This document shows positions 7,543-15,438 of a stretch of 21,354 bases of DNA, piece by piece. The DNA lies in contig DATBHO010000116.1 in assembly GCA_036557405.1 (NCBI GenBank), positions 1 through 21,354 on the forward strand, written 5' to 3'. The notes under the pieces are model-generated. The model did not search any database and was not told the origin of the DNA. It saw nothing but the letters and a program-made list of their open reading frames with translations. The position numbers and the translations under genes are program-made. Every line of letters starts with the position of its first letter. Position 1 is the first letter of the stretch. Source of the stretch: TA-21 sp036557405 (GTDB lineage: Archaea > Thermoproteota > Nitrososphaeria > Nitrososphaerales > Nitrososphaeraceae).

Positions 7543-8412
7543 ATGCATGAGTTAATTGGCGCAATTGAAGATATCGACATTCGCGATATTTCGCCCTCAT
7601 CTAATTTGCTTCGTTCTGTTATGGAAAATTTAGATGATTTAGCTAGCTCTATAAAGCGAATTGGACTATTGCAACCCATCGTAGTTAGAGTTACTCAGAC
7701 AAAGTTTGAGATTATTGCTGGAAACAGAAGATTTGAGGCATGCAGGAAACTAAAACTAAAAAAAATCGCATGTCACATAGTAGAATTAGATGATAAATCG
7801 GCATTTGAAATCTCACTCATAGAAAACGTACAAAGACATTCCTTAAATCCAGTTGAAGAAGCTCAAGCGTTCAAGAAATATGTCCTCGATTTCGGGTGGG
7901 GAGGGATTTCTGAATTATCGAAGAAAATTGGTAAAAGTCCAAGCTATGTTTCTCGTAGATTGAAACTAGTGAAACTTCCTCAAAACATATTAGATTTAAT
8001 TTCTCAATCTGCTGTTAATGTCGCTAGCATAGAAGAATTGCTTCCAATTAATAATAATAATAATACACAAACGGTCTTAACAGAATTGATACGCGAGGAA
8101 CATCTATCATCCCGAATGGTACGTAAAATAGTAAAAGGAGTTACTTCCAAAAATATTGGTATGGATACTATGTTCAGTCACGTTACGAGCGCTAGTTCCT
8201 ACGAGCAACTGTGTAAGTCATTTGACAAGGTCATAATTGCTCTGAGAATTGCAATCAAAAAATTAGCTACAATAATTGAAAAAGTTGAAGATAACTGGAT
8301 TTTTTATGACATGATGATGCAACACAAACACATGTTGCATAACCAATTGGATTTACTAATAAAACAGAAAATCAAGTACAAAAAAAAACATTTACTTTTG
8401 CGCGCAACTTGA
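7543..8412 (+). CDS. ParB-like DNA-binding protein (ParB/Srx domain plus helix-turn-helix)
   Basis: A 289-residue protein of the ParB/Spo0J type. The N-terminal ParB/Sulfiredoxin domain has GLLQPIVVR (41-49), IIAGNRRFEACRKL (57-70) and ENVQRHSLNPVEEAQAF (94-110), the usual nucleotide-binding and box motifs. A KorB-like helix-turn-helix follows at about 121-143 (ISELSKKIGKSPSYVSRRLK). The C-terminal third is helical and highly basic at the end (KQKIKYKKKH). Bacterial homologues bind parS and load as CTP-dependent clamps with ParA. No ParA gene is next to this one, so it is an orphan that may act in nucleoid organisation or as a regulator. The start is ATG, about 27 bases after an AT-rich box at 7511-7525. 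Confidence 0.88.
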   Translation: MHELIGAIEDIDIRDISPSSNLLRSVMENLDDLASSIKRIGLLQPIVVRVTQTKFEIIAGNRRFEACRKLKLKKIACHIVELDDKSAFEISLIENVQRHSLNPVEEAQAFKKYVLDFGWGGISELSKKIGKSPSYVSRRLKLVKLPQNILDLISQSAVNVASIEELLPINNNNNTQTVLTELIREEHLSSRMVRKIVKGVTSKNIGMDTMFSHVTSASSYEQLCKSFDKVIIALRIAIKKLATIIEKVEDNWIFYDMMMQHKHMLHNQLDLLIKQKIKYKKKHLLLRAT

Positions 8413-8470
8413 TAAATAACATTACTTAAATTTGGAATGAGAATAATTCAATAATGAAGTAGTAATAAAG

Positions 8471-9085
8471 TTGGGCGATATTGCCGTCTTTTCAGAATCA
8501 CCTTCTTCTGCGGATACGCTGTATCAAATAGCAAGTAGTGCTAGTTACATTTTAACTTGGATAGCAACAGTCATGCTGCTAAGACCTTATATTGAAAAAT
8601 TTGGTAAAGTTAGATTCTGGATTATGATGGGTGCACCTATGACATATTATCTCATTGAATTTCCCCTCTTCAGCCTTGGCTTTTTCACTCCATCAGAGGA
8701 TTCAAATGCAATGACTAATATTCTAATTTTCTCTCTTTCAGCAGTATTTGCCAGTATACTATTTGGAGTCGCCTTTTTATCAATAGCAAGAACTCTGAAA
8801 TTTGGTACTGCAGCTAGGAACTATATGATAATTGCTGTGTATGGCTCCGTTTTGTTTTACATCGCTGGTTCTGCGTGGACAGCTCAAGCTGCTCATCCAC
8901 CCTATGGTCTTATTTCTGTCTCCTTTACGGGATTATCTTGTTATTTGATATATAATGGTCTTTATTTTTCTGCAGTTTCTATTTCTCAAGATATGGCTTT
9001 ACGTCAATCAATCAAAAAATCTGTGATGGAGCAATCAAAATTGTTACATAATATAGGAACTGCAGAGATGGAAAATGAAATATAA
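8471..9085 (+). CDS. Multi-TM protein, probably truncated at both ends
   Basis: A 204-residue integral membrane protein with about five hydrophobic segments (near 22-40, 50-72, 82-106, 116-136, 144-172) and a polar, helical C-terminus. The start is TTG at 8471, only 58 bases after the ParB-like gene on the same strand. A TAA follows at 9083-9085. The same frame then carries a coherent continuation (9086-9271) interrupted by a second TAA, so the C-terminus looks lost. From memory, related thaumarchaeal proteins are longer and have extra N-terminal TM segments. That points to truncation at the front too, but this needs a search. The function of the family is unknown; a sensor-like membrane domain is only a guess. 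Confidence 0.6.
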   Translation: MGDIAVFSESPSSADTLYQIASSASYILTWIATVMLLRPYIEKFGKVRFWIMMGAPMTYYLIEFPLFSLGFFTPSEDSNAMTNILIFSLSAVFASILFGVAFLSIARTLKFGTAARNYMIIAVYGSVLFYIAGSAWTAQAAHPPYGLISVSFTGLSCYLIYNGLYFSAVSISQDMALRQSIKKSVMEQSKLLHNIGTAEMENEI

Positions 9086-9271
9086 AAGCAATTGCTACCG
9101 GCGGCAAGGAAAGTATCCTAATCTATGAGTGACAGGACTGGAATTGAAGCATCAATGGATGAAAATGATATTAAATCTTACATGCAGGTGGTAAATAAAG
9201 AGCTTAGCAAAAAAAACCAAACTTGTAAAGTCAAGCGAATTCAGAGATTTGTGAACCAATTGCAACAATAG
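9086..9271 (+). pseudogene. Detached C-terminal part of the multi-TM protein
   Basis: In frame with the preceding gene, 11 codons follow the first TAA, then a TAA at 9119-9121, then 48 codons from ATG 9125 to TAG 9269-9271. The sequence around TGIEASMDENDIKSYMQ is acidic and helical and resembles, from memory, the C-terminal tail of the longer homologues. Two nonsense changes would explain the pattern. It could also be translated separately from ATG 9125. Confidence 0.5.
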
Positions 9272-9293
9272 GGAACAACCATGGTGGGAATGG

Positions 9294-10046
9294 TCAAGTG
9301 CTAAGAAATGGTTTATACTTCGAAACTAGATCTGAGAGTGGAAAATTTTTTCCACCAACTATCTTCAGGTTGACAGATAAATTGTTCTTTTTTACACCTA
9401 TGATATTATAGGTGTTTTGGAAGAATCCTCTGAATCTAGAGGAGCTGGCCGTACCTGCATACGCAATCTGGAGAGATCCAAGGTTCCACACCCATGGACG
9501 GTGTTTATGACCGCATAGAACCAAGTCAACTTTAGATTCCAAGCATACCCTGAGGGCGTCTCCTGCATCCAAAATTATGATCTTATCAGTACCAGTATCT
9601 GGGATCCCAATCAAGTGGTGATGCATGGCGATAATTATTTTTTTTTGTTGTCCTTCAAACTTCTCAATAATCTTCTGCATCCACAAAAGTTGTCTATACC
9701 CCACCTCACCTTCATCTCTGTCTGGTCTCGCAGTATGGAGTGTTATTAGTAACACGTCACCCATATCGTAGGTTTGGGTGGATGGAAAGAACTTCTTGAA
9801 TAATAAATAACCCGTGTGTCTGTAATCGTGATTCCCTGGCAATACAATTAGTTCCTTACAATTAAAACGTTCTAATTCTACTCGTGCAAGTTCGAATTGT
9901 GGAAGTATTCCTTCATCTGTTATATCTCCCGTCACGATAATGCCATCGGGTTTCAAACTATTTACTTCTTGAACTATTTTATCAAATACTGAAGCGTCAT
10001 ATAGGCTGCCTATATGGATATCAGAAATTTGTACTAAAACTGTCAA
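9294..10046 (-). CDS. Calcineurin-like metallophosphoesterase (CpdA/Icc-like)
   Basis: A 250-residue cytosolic phosphoesterase with the complete motif set: SDIH (D9, H11), VTGDIT (D41), LPGNHD (N72, H73), AMHHHLIG (H142-H144) and LCGHKHRPW (H180, H182). Order and spacing match the cAMP-phosphodiesterase-like (CpdA/Icc) group, which uses two metal ions. The real substrate cannot be read from the sequence. The start is TTG at 10046-10044 because the first strand (VLVQISDIH) begins directly after it. An AT-rich stretch near 10072-10085 lies at promoter distance. The gene is convergent with the broken multi-TM gene. Confidence 0.9.
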   Translation of the reverse strand: MTVLVQISDIHIGSLYDASVFDKIVQEVNSLKPDGIIVTGDITDEGILPQFELARVELERFNCKELIVLPGNHDYRHTGYLLFKKFFPSTQTYDMGDVLLITLHTARPDRDEGEVGYRQLLWMQKIIEKFEGQQKKIIIAMHHHLIGIPDTGTDKIIILDAGDALRVCLESKVDLVLCGHKHRPWVWNLGSLQIAYAGTASSSRFRGFFQNTYNIIGVKKNNLSVNLKIVGGKNFPLSDLVSKYKPFLST

Positions 10047-10630
10047 ACGTACAAACTTTGGTTCAAACGCTCTATTAAGGATATACTTGCAAAGGGTGGG
10101 AAGGTATTTAATTTAAGTGGCTTATCAGTTTGTGCTGGATTGGAGTGTATTTTTAATCATTAAATCTGAATTTTGATTTCATGCGTTTATCCAATCGCTT
10201 GAACCATACCTAACATGATTTTTAGATTCATTGCAATTATGAATCTCTTTATCTCTGAATTCTAATTAAACTCGAATGATTATTTGATGTTGGCTTTCTT
10301 AAATAGAACCGATCTATGTCACTTGGTGGTCAAATAACACAGTAAAAAATGAAGTGATCTTTAGGACCTGAGTTGATGTGGGAAAAAAATTTTGTCCCTT
10401 ACTGAAACATTCCGCTACCAGAACGATCTGTATCGGAAAAAGAAAAGCTACTACCAATAAGTAATTAAAACCTCTTTGGCATCAGGATTGATAAATCGGC
10501 GAAACCATGGCGACGATTAAAACTTGAAAGTCATTTGGTTCTGCACTTGGATTAATCCTTAGACAATATTGTATGCGAAAAAGGTAAATGAGGCTGCTAG
10601 AATATATACAACAATAAGAAATTTTCGGAT
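10047..10630. other. Intergenic region, no supported gene
   Basis: About 585 bases between divergent genes. Short open stretches occur on both strands, but none has a promoter and convincing protein composition together. The TATA-like AATATATACA at 10601-10610 serves the gene at 10631. Confidence 0.5.
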
Positions 10631-10903
10631 GTGATTATAATGAATACAAAAGAACAAGAACAAGAACAAGTGGAATATTGGGAAAACGGTATCCTTCAAT
10701 GCAAAATTGAAAAGAAGATGGCAGAAGAAATTTTGAAAGATCACAAACGTTGGGGCAACAGAGTCAAGATAGATGGAAATAAATTTCACGTTGAAATCAG
10801 AGGAAAAGTTGGAGTGAAAGGAGAAAAATACAAGGTATCTGATGACCTTCCAGCCGGTCAGCCAACAGTCGGGATCGGTGTTGCCACCGGTTACATGGAA
10901 TAA
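10631..10903 (+). CDS. Small charged conserved-looking protein of unknown function
   Basis: A 90-residue hydrophilic protein, rich in Lys and Glu, with an N-terminal Glu/Gln run and a C-terminal Gly-rich segment (GQPTVGIGVATGY). There is no signal peptide or TM segment, so it should be cytosolic. Two starts are possible: GTG at 10631, which is 26 bases after the centre of a TATA box and fits leaderless initiation, and ATG at 10640, which gives 87 residues. The gene stands alone. The opposite-strand frame (10559-10789) is a hydrophobic shadow. No family is recognised. Confidence 0.6.
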   Translation: MIIMNTKEQEQEQVEYWENGILQCKIEKKMAEEILKDHKRWGNRVKIDGNKFHVEIRGKVGVKGEKYKVSDDLPAGQPTVGIGVATGYME

Positions 10904-11157
10904 TATTTGTACTACAAAAACTCGTTTGCTGTTATACCTTAAAGAAAAATATTGAAGACTGTACGCATACTCAAAACATCAAGTTGAGAATGTGGGTTGT
11001 ACGGTAAATATCAAATTATTGCTGTTTATTTTCAAAAATTGCATTATTATTACTGTATGTACCTTACAGAGAATTATGAATCGTCATGTGGATATTAAAA
11101 ATTCCCTTGTTCCTTGGAAGATCTTAGACTAGGGGAGTGAGCAGCATCAAGCTGGAC

Positions 11158-11970
11158 CTACCCTTTTATTCCAATCGTTAGAAGATATCCTACTCTTAAA
11201 TCATTGTCATAAATATAAGGCTTAATGGTATTCAGGAAATCTTTTCGTAAGAGTTCCACTTTTTCTTCGCTTTGTTCTTTGACTAGTCGGATAGCCTGTA
11301 TTAGAGGGCCGTATTTTGTACTGAAATGATTCCAATAATGATTTGGGCTCAATACTGGGACATTAACAGTACCTCGTTCAAAATATATCCCGTTGACTCC
11401 TGTGAGACGCTTTCGGATAACCTCTGGAATTCCCCATTCCATTGGAGAAGGAGGGGGATTCGGAACGGAATTCGCGGTATATTTTGTAATTGTCCGAAAC
11501 ATGCTTCCTACAGAAAGTTCTGGAGGCCATGTTGCAAATCCAATTGTACCCCCTTTCTTCGTAACTCTTACAATTTCTTTAACTGCCAAATCTGGATGAG
11601 GTGCAAACATGTGTCCAAAAGTTGAAAGGACGATATCAAACGACTCATCTTCAAAAGGAAGATCTTCAACATCTCCCTGCTTCCATTCTATGCCATCCAT
11701 TTCTGCCATTGATTCTTCTTCGACCGCCTGATCCAAGAGTTCAGGTGTCAAATCTAGTCCGGTGACCCTTGCTCCTATCCTGCGAGCAGTGATGGCAGTA
11801 TTTCCATTTCCACACGCGACATCAAGGACTGATTTGTCTGGACTGATATTTACTAATCGTATTAAATGTGCCGATATAGGTGGAATAAATGTCGCTATAC
11901 TACGATAATCTCCAGAAGACCACGTTGCAATAGCTTTTTGCTTAAACTCGTTCATATGAGCGGATATCAT
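11158..11970 (-). CDS. Class I SAM-dependent methyltransferase (UbiE/MenG-like fold)
   Basis: A 270-residue protein with the Rossmann-like methyltransferase core. Motif I is VLDVACGNGNTAI (48-60), the acidic residue after strand 2 is D73 (GLDL), motif II is GDVEDLPFEDESFD (99-112), and motif III with the post-core helix is around VTKKGG. It transfers methyl groups from S-adenosylmethionine to an unknown small-molecule acceptor, and the C-terminal half probably defines specificity. Two ATGs are possible. The first (11970) is only about 14 bases from the TATA-like TTTTATATT at 11981-11989 (plus strand), while the second (11955, residue 6) lies about 29 bases away and fits a leaderless start better. 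Either way the core is complete. Confidence 0.9.
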   Translation of the reverse strand: MISAHMNEFKQKAIATWSSGDYRSIATFIPPISAHLIRLVNISPDKSVLDVACGNGNTAITARRIGARVTGLDLTPELLDQAVEEESMAEMDGIEWKQGDVEDLPFEDESFDIVLSTFGHMFAPHPDLAVKEIVRVTKKGGTIGFATWPPELSVGSMFRTITKYTANSVPNPPPSPMEWGIPEVIRKRLTGVNGIYFERGTVNVPVLSPNHYWNHFSTKYGPLIQAIRLVKEQSEEKVELLRKDFLNTIKPYIYDNDLRVGYLLTIGIKG

Positions 11971-12037
11971 ATTACCTACTTTTATATTCTGCCGTTCAAT
12001 AATATTCTATTATTCTAATGTAAGCACGTAAAAGTAA

Positions 12038-12187
12038 CCTGATGAAAATTCTGGTTTTACAGAGTGGTTTTGCTCAGAAGGAGACATTTTTAAAGATGTG
12101 CTAGAAAGTGTTACTTGTATACAAGTCTCCGCCGTTGCAAAGGAGATCATCTTGAGTAATACCAACATCGCGGCACTTCTACAATAG
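12038..12187 (+). pseudogene. Possible remnant of an unidentified gene
   Basis: A 49-codon frame between TAA 12035 and TAG 12185 encodes a balanced acidic/hydrophobic sequence with stretches such as FTEWFCSEGDIFKDVLESV and IQVSAVAKEIILSNTN. It has no ATG, GTG or TTG near its beginning. A fragment of a lost gene is possible. Chance cannot be excluded. Confidence 0.2.
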
Positions 12188-12284
12188 TGATTATATGAAA
12201 CTTCCCATAACGACGCAGATGTAGAATAACTCAGCATAAATCACTATCTACTTTGTAGTAACGAAATAAAAAGATTATAATATT

Positions 12285-12297
12285 AAAAAAAGAAAAA
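12285..12297 (-). terminator. Poly-T terminator of the cupredoxin gene
   Basis: On the minus strand, T5-C-T7 begins 11 bases after the cupredoxin stop codon. Archaeal intrinsic termination typically needs only such a U-run. Confidence 0.6.
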
Positions 12298-12307
12298 GGT
12301 AGTCCTG

Positions 12308-12811
12308 TTACGGTAATACTACCAGTTGTCCTGTCATGACCGGTAAATGATATCTGCAATAGTAAGGGAATATTCCACTTTGATCTGCCGTAAACGTCGC
12401 GTTTCCATTCTGGGCAAAACCAAGATCGATATCCACTTTGTATGGGTCTCCTATCGTAAAGGAGTGTCTTTCTGTTTTAACATCATCGACATTGTAAAAG
12501 TGTATGGTAACTTTATCTCCCTTATTTACAACAAGAGTATGAACTGAGAACGAATCCCCTGCAACCTTTAATTTGTTCTCATCGACATTCTCAACTTCTG
12601 ATGTGAATATGTAAAATGTCTTTTCGCCTGGTGTCGACATCGAAGGAATCTTTCCTAAAGGCGCAGACGCATTGGTCATATTTGCCATTTCCATTTTTTC
12701 TGATTTATTTTCATTTTGTGCAATTGCTTTAGGTATTATTGTCGTAGTAGTTAGTCCCACCACTAGTGCAATCACTACCGACAGTAATGCGATATGAAAT
12801 ATTGATTTCAT
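12308..12811 (-). CDS. Secreted cupredoxin (type 1 copper protein)
   Basis: A 167-residue exported blue-copper-like protein. A signal peptide or anchor (about 5-32, ending AIAQ) precedes a Met/Asn/Ser-rich spacer and a single cupredoxin domain (about 63-167). The expected ligands are visible: H116 (ERHSF), C152, H155 and M159 in the loop YYCRYHLPVM. This is a type 1 arrangement, not CuA, which needs two cysteines. Thaumarchaea use many such proteins as extracellular electron carriers in place of cytochrome c. The start is ATG. A TATA-like stretch at 12831-12843 is centred 27 bases upstream, and a U-run terminator follows the gene. Confidence 0.92.
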   Translation of the reverse strand: MKSIFHIALLSVVIALVVGLTTTTIIPKAIAQNENKSEKMEMANMTNASAPLGKIPSMSTPGEKTFYIFTSEVENVDENKLKVAGDSFSVHTLVVNKGDKVTIHFYNVDDVKTERHSFTIGDPYKVDIDLGFAQNGNATFTADQSGIFPYYCRYHLPVMTGQLVVLP

Positions 12812-12830
12812 CGTATAGAAGAATCTTATG

Positions 12831-12843
12831 TTAGATATTTAAG
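12831..12843 (-). promoter_or_regulatory. TATA box of the cupredoxin gene
   Basis: The plus-strand stretch TTAGATATTTAAG is centred near 12838, 27 bases from the ATG at 12811, which fits a leaderless transcript. Confidence 0.5.
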
Positions 12844-13042
12844 ATTTCTGACATAGAATTCTGTTATATAAAACTGAAAAATGATATAGAAAAATGAAAC
12901 ACCCACAAAAGAAATGATACTCTTTGCACCTACGAACAGTTATGCTGATTGTTTAAATGTATTAAGGTTAAAATTAAAAGCTAAAATGTAAAATGTAAAA
13001 TAAATTAGTTATTTGGCATAGCTAACTGTATATTAGATAAAG

Positions 13043-13050
13043 AAAAAAAA
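13043..13050 (-). terminator. Poly-T terminator of the Cys-containing secreted protein
   Basis: Eight consecutive A on the plus strand (a U8 run in the minus transcript) lie about 63 bases after the stop of the gene ending at 13113, in a pyrimidine-rich minus-strand context. Confidence 0.4.
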
Positions 13051-13112
13051 GAAGTTGGTAGTTAGATTTGTTTCCAATAGTTGGTAAGTTAAGCTTTACG
13101 GTACGGAGTATA

Positions 13113-13415
13113 CTAAGGCACATTGCCAAAGTTCAGATTTCCATTCCCTGCACCGAAGGCCTGACAATTAAGTGTTTGATCACCAGGTGTGTTGTCGTTC
13201 TTGTCACTATGATCTTTATTTTCATTTTCTATTTTACAGTTAACCTTCTGTTCTACATACTCGTTTCTGGAGTCGTTACAGTTGTTGCTGTCGTTGTCTT
13301 TACACTTGCTTTTGTCAGCAAATGCTGGTGTTGCTTGTGAGATCATTGTTGCTGATAGCGCTGTCAACATTCCTGCAGACAGCACTACAAACATTAACAC
13401 GTTTTTTGTGTTCAA
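13113..13415 (-). CDS. Small secreted Cys-containing protein of unknown function
   Basis: A 100-residue exported protein. The signal peptide ends at about AFA33/D34. The mature part is rich in Asn, Asp and Lys, with four cysteines (38, 46, 60, 84) that could form two disulphides, and a Gly/Asn-rich C-terminus. The composition is like other exported small proteins of soil thaumarchaea, but no function is known. The start is TTG at 13415. The AT-rich ATATTAAAC (13435-13443) is centred about 25 bases upstream. The hydrophobic frame on the other strand (13068-13340) is a shadow. Confidence 0.7.
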   Translation of the reverse strand: MNTKNVLMFVVLSAGMLTALSATMISQATPAFADKSKCKDNDSNNCNDSRNEYVEQKVNCKIENENKDHSDKNDNTPGDQTLNCQAFGAGNGNLNFGNVP

Positions 13416-14118
13416 GGCTTGTTATCGCAAAAAGATATTAAACAATGTATAAGTAGATTGTGAAAGAACCATAATGAAAAAAAGAAGTGATTCTTTTCTA
13501 CCGAGTTAAATCTGAATTTATGACTAGAACATTATTCACTTGATAATAGAACTACCTTCTTATGATGTTATGATGATGATTAACTCTATGATCAGAAGCT
13601 AAGTTTGAAAAGCATACGATTTTAAATAAATATTTGTTCTTCAAATGTTATAGATTAGCCAGCTCTGACTTCCTGAACCACTAACATCAATTTCATATTT
13701 GATTGCAAAAGCATATATAATAATCAGCAACGTTGCCGTTCATGTCGTCATCATTTATTTCCTACTGCTACTTGTAATACTTGTATAGATTACTCTTTTG
13801 GTCAGTAACAACCGCAATCAATAGAACTTGAGTCATTTACATAATTATTGAAGTTTCATATAGTAAGTACCTCGACGGATGTAAGACGTTGTAAGAAGTT
13901 GGTATCTAATTTTACTTTTGGTCACTGTTAGGAGAGTGACAGGTTAAGGAATGACATCGAAAGCCAATCAAGCTTGATTCTTATTTAAAATTTGTCGAAT
14001 TTAATTTGCAAAATAACATTAGTCGAATGACAATGCATTATTTGCACCAAGAAATCCACTGGTTTTCTCCATTTATTTAACTATTTTATAATTTGATTGA
14101 TTGCGCTCGATAAATCAC
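13416..14118. other. 700-base gap with hairpin and palindrome, no firm gene
   Basis: No ordinary gene is visible. A 29-codon minus-strand frame starting at TTG 13730 has an AT-rich box 26 bases upstream but is too short to call. At 13921-13940 the arms GTCACT and AGTGAC form a 6-bp stem with an 8-base loop, and a perfect 14-bp palindrome (AATCAAGCTTGATT) lies at 13966-13979. Confidence 0.5.
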
Positions 14119-14685
14119 TCAACGGCCAAAGTTCGAACCCGGACTCATCATCATTGGATGGCCATAGTTGAAATCAGGATTCATCATGGACATATCGTGG
14201 CCTCCAGCTTGCATACCTTGATGCAACATCATTAGTGCTTCAAATCCTGATAGCTCTCGCGACAGTAGAATTTTGCCGTTCGACGGATCAATTATTAATT
14301 TATGAACTTTGCCGTTAGAATCTACAACTGCTACAACGTAAACAAGGTATCCATTTTCATCACTAACATGACCTGCTACAGCACGAGAATTGTTCCCAAT
14401 ACTCTTTTCTGCTGCGCTTGAAGCATCACTCAAACTAGTTTTTATCTGTGAAGCTATTGCCTTTGTAATAGCGGACATAAAGTCGATTGATCCTGTTATA
14501 TTTTCACCTCTCGTAAAGTTCATGCCAGACCCCATACCCATTTTCCCCTTATTCATCATATTAGGACCGCTCATCATCTGACCGGATATTGTTCCTATAG
14601 TCAATAAAGTTGAACTAGTGGCTAACAGCAGTATAAAAAGAACTGAAGTTACACACGAGTATATTTTGTTCTTATGCATAATCAT
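14119..14685 (-). CDS. Secreted Met-rich PepSY-domain protein
   Basis: A 188-residue exported protein. A hydrophobic N-terminal segment (about 8-34) is followed by a Met-rich stretch (MMSGPNMMNKGKMGMGSGM, 37-55), a PepSY-like domain (about 68-145, with AAEKSIG, then YLVYVVAVVDSNGKVHKLIIDP and NGKILL), and a second Met/His-rich tail (about 148-181). PepSY domains often bind or inhibit peptidases or occur in copper-associated proteins. The two Met-rich flanks suggest Cu(I) binding outside the cell, near the cupredoxin gene, but that is inference. The start is ATG at 14685. A 29-bp element repeated further upstream covers the TATA position. Confidence 0.75.
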   Translation of the reverse strand: MIMHKNKIYSCVTSVLFILLLATSSTLLTIGTISGQMMSGPNMMNKGKMGMGSGMNFTRGENITGSIDFMSAITKAIASQIKTSLSDASSAAEKSIGNNSRAVAGHVSDENGYLVYVVAVVDSNGKVHKLIIDPSNGKILLSRELSGFEALMMLHQGMQAGGHDMSMMNPDFNYGHPMMMSPGSNFGR

Positions 14686-14698
14686 AATATTTTTGGTT

Positions 14699-14727
14699 CA
14701 CCTATTCTTAAGTATTGCTTAAATTAG
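14699..14727 (-). promoter_or_regulatory. 29-bp element, copy 1, at the PepSY promoter
   Basis: Exact 29-bp sequence shared with 14898-14926. It contains the dyad TTAAG-CAATA-CTTAA (minus strand) over the position expected for the TATA box, 14-42 bases before the PepSY start. It may be an operator or a promoter core. Confidence 0.55.
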
Positions 14728-14829
14728 ATCCTGTAATGTCGATTTCTAATAGATGTTGTATCACTAATATGGATAACCTTCTCATCGACTAAAGTTATTA
14801 TTTGTTAAGCACAATATTTGGAAAGGACA

Positions 14830-14886
14830 TCAACTGTGAACCAATGAAAAAACACATTTTATTTTAATGGACCGATTATATGGCAT
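14830..14886 (-). pseudogene. 18-codon frame behind the second 29-bp element
   Basis: ATG 14886 lies 12 bases from copy 2 of the element, almost the same geometry as the PepSY ATG and copy 1 (14 bases). The short frame (MPYNRSIKIKCVFSLVHS) ends at TGA 14830 and weakly resembles the start of a signal peptide such as that of the PepSY gene. It could be the stump of a duplicated gene, or the transcript may be a small RNA. Confidence 0.25.
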
Positions 14887-14897
14887 GCTGTGTTGAC

Positions 14898-14926
14898 CAC
14901 CTATTCTTAAGTATTGCTTAAATTAG
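14898..14926 (-). repeat. 29-bp element, copy 2
   Basis: Identical to 14699-14727. Weaker similarity continues beyond it: TTGTATCAC followed by a TATG-GGATAA-like stretch occurs at 14756 and at 14960. The duplicated unit was therefore about 75-85 bp. Confidence 0.85.
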
Positions 14927-14927
14927 T

Positions 14928-15321
14928 TCCCGAAATTTTATTTATTTTTGTAATTTGCATTGTATCACGTATGCGGATAAAGGAAATGGAGAATCTAGAT
15001 TTGATGACATGAACGTTTCCGTCTCTTTTTTCCAAATCCGTTTATGTGATTGAAACAAGACAACATACGCTGCATAAACTGGAAGGTCCCGATCTGTCCA
15101 CCATCATGCATTTCGGGACTTGCCAGTTTTAACGAGCAACAGTAAAGTCCTTGCAAAAATCATTAAAAAGTTGGTTTACTATCCTTGCCATCTACACGAA
15201 TCTTATTATCCATTAATAGGATCTTTACTACCATGCAACATGGAAGATGAACATTCTTCTTATTTGGTGTCTAGAAAACTGTTATCCAACTGCTATAGCC
15301 TAAATAGAAACCAAGAATCTA
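14928..15321. other. Gap with only doubtful frames
   Basis: A 69-codon plus frame from TTG (15120-15329) has no recognisable domain and no clear promoter, and was not accepted. A CTATAGCC stretch near 15291-15298 lies about 27 bases before the ATG at 15322. Confidence 0.4.
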
Positions 15322-15436
15322 ATGACTAAAAAAATCAGATAAATGCATTCTATGTAATCAAACAAGAGATTTACATGATATTGATGAGGATGGCACTTAT
15401 TGTTATGTCTCTAAAAGATACGAACAGTTGATTTAA
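15322..15436 (+). pseudogene. 37-residue CxxC mini-protein frame broken at an A7 run
   Basis: ATG 15322 starts MTKK, but a run of seven A (15328-15334) puts the ribosome out of frame and a stop follows at once. If the run is read as six A, the frame gives 37 residues with CILC, a later H and another C (DKCILCNQTRDLH, then GTYCYVSKRYEQLI), ending at TAA 15434-15436. It looks like a small zinc-binding protein. Possible explanations are real inactivation, transcriptional slippage on the A-run, or a base-count error. Confidence 0.45.
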
Positions 15437-15438
15437 AA

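Larger units (their letters stand above)
11971..12307. other. Gap with a possible gene remnant
   Basis: No intact gene is supported. A 75-codon minus-strand frame (12010-12237) is Ser-rich and overlaps a more protein-like plus-strand frame (12038-12187) that lacks a start. A perfect 14-bp palindrome lies at 12113-12126. Confidence 0.4.

Noticed and set aside
12010..12237. 75-codon minus-strand frame with a hydrophobic patch
   Set aside because: Ser-rich, shadow-like composition. The opposite strand holds a more protein-like frame over the same bases.
13641..13730. 29-codon minus-strand frame with an AT box 26 bases upstream
   Set aside because: Too short to separate from chance, and no recognisable family.
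15120..15329. 69-codon plus-strand frame starting at TTG
   Set aside because: No domain, no clear promoter and uneven composition.
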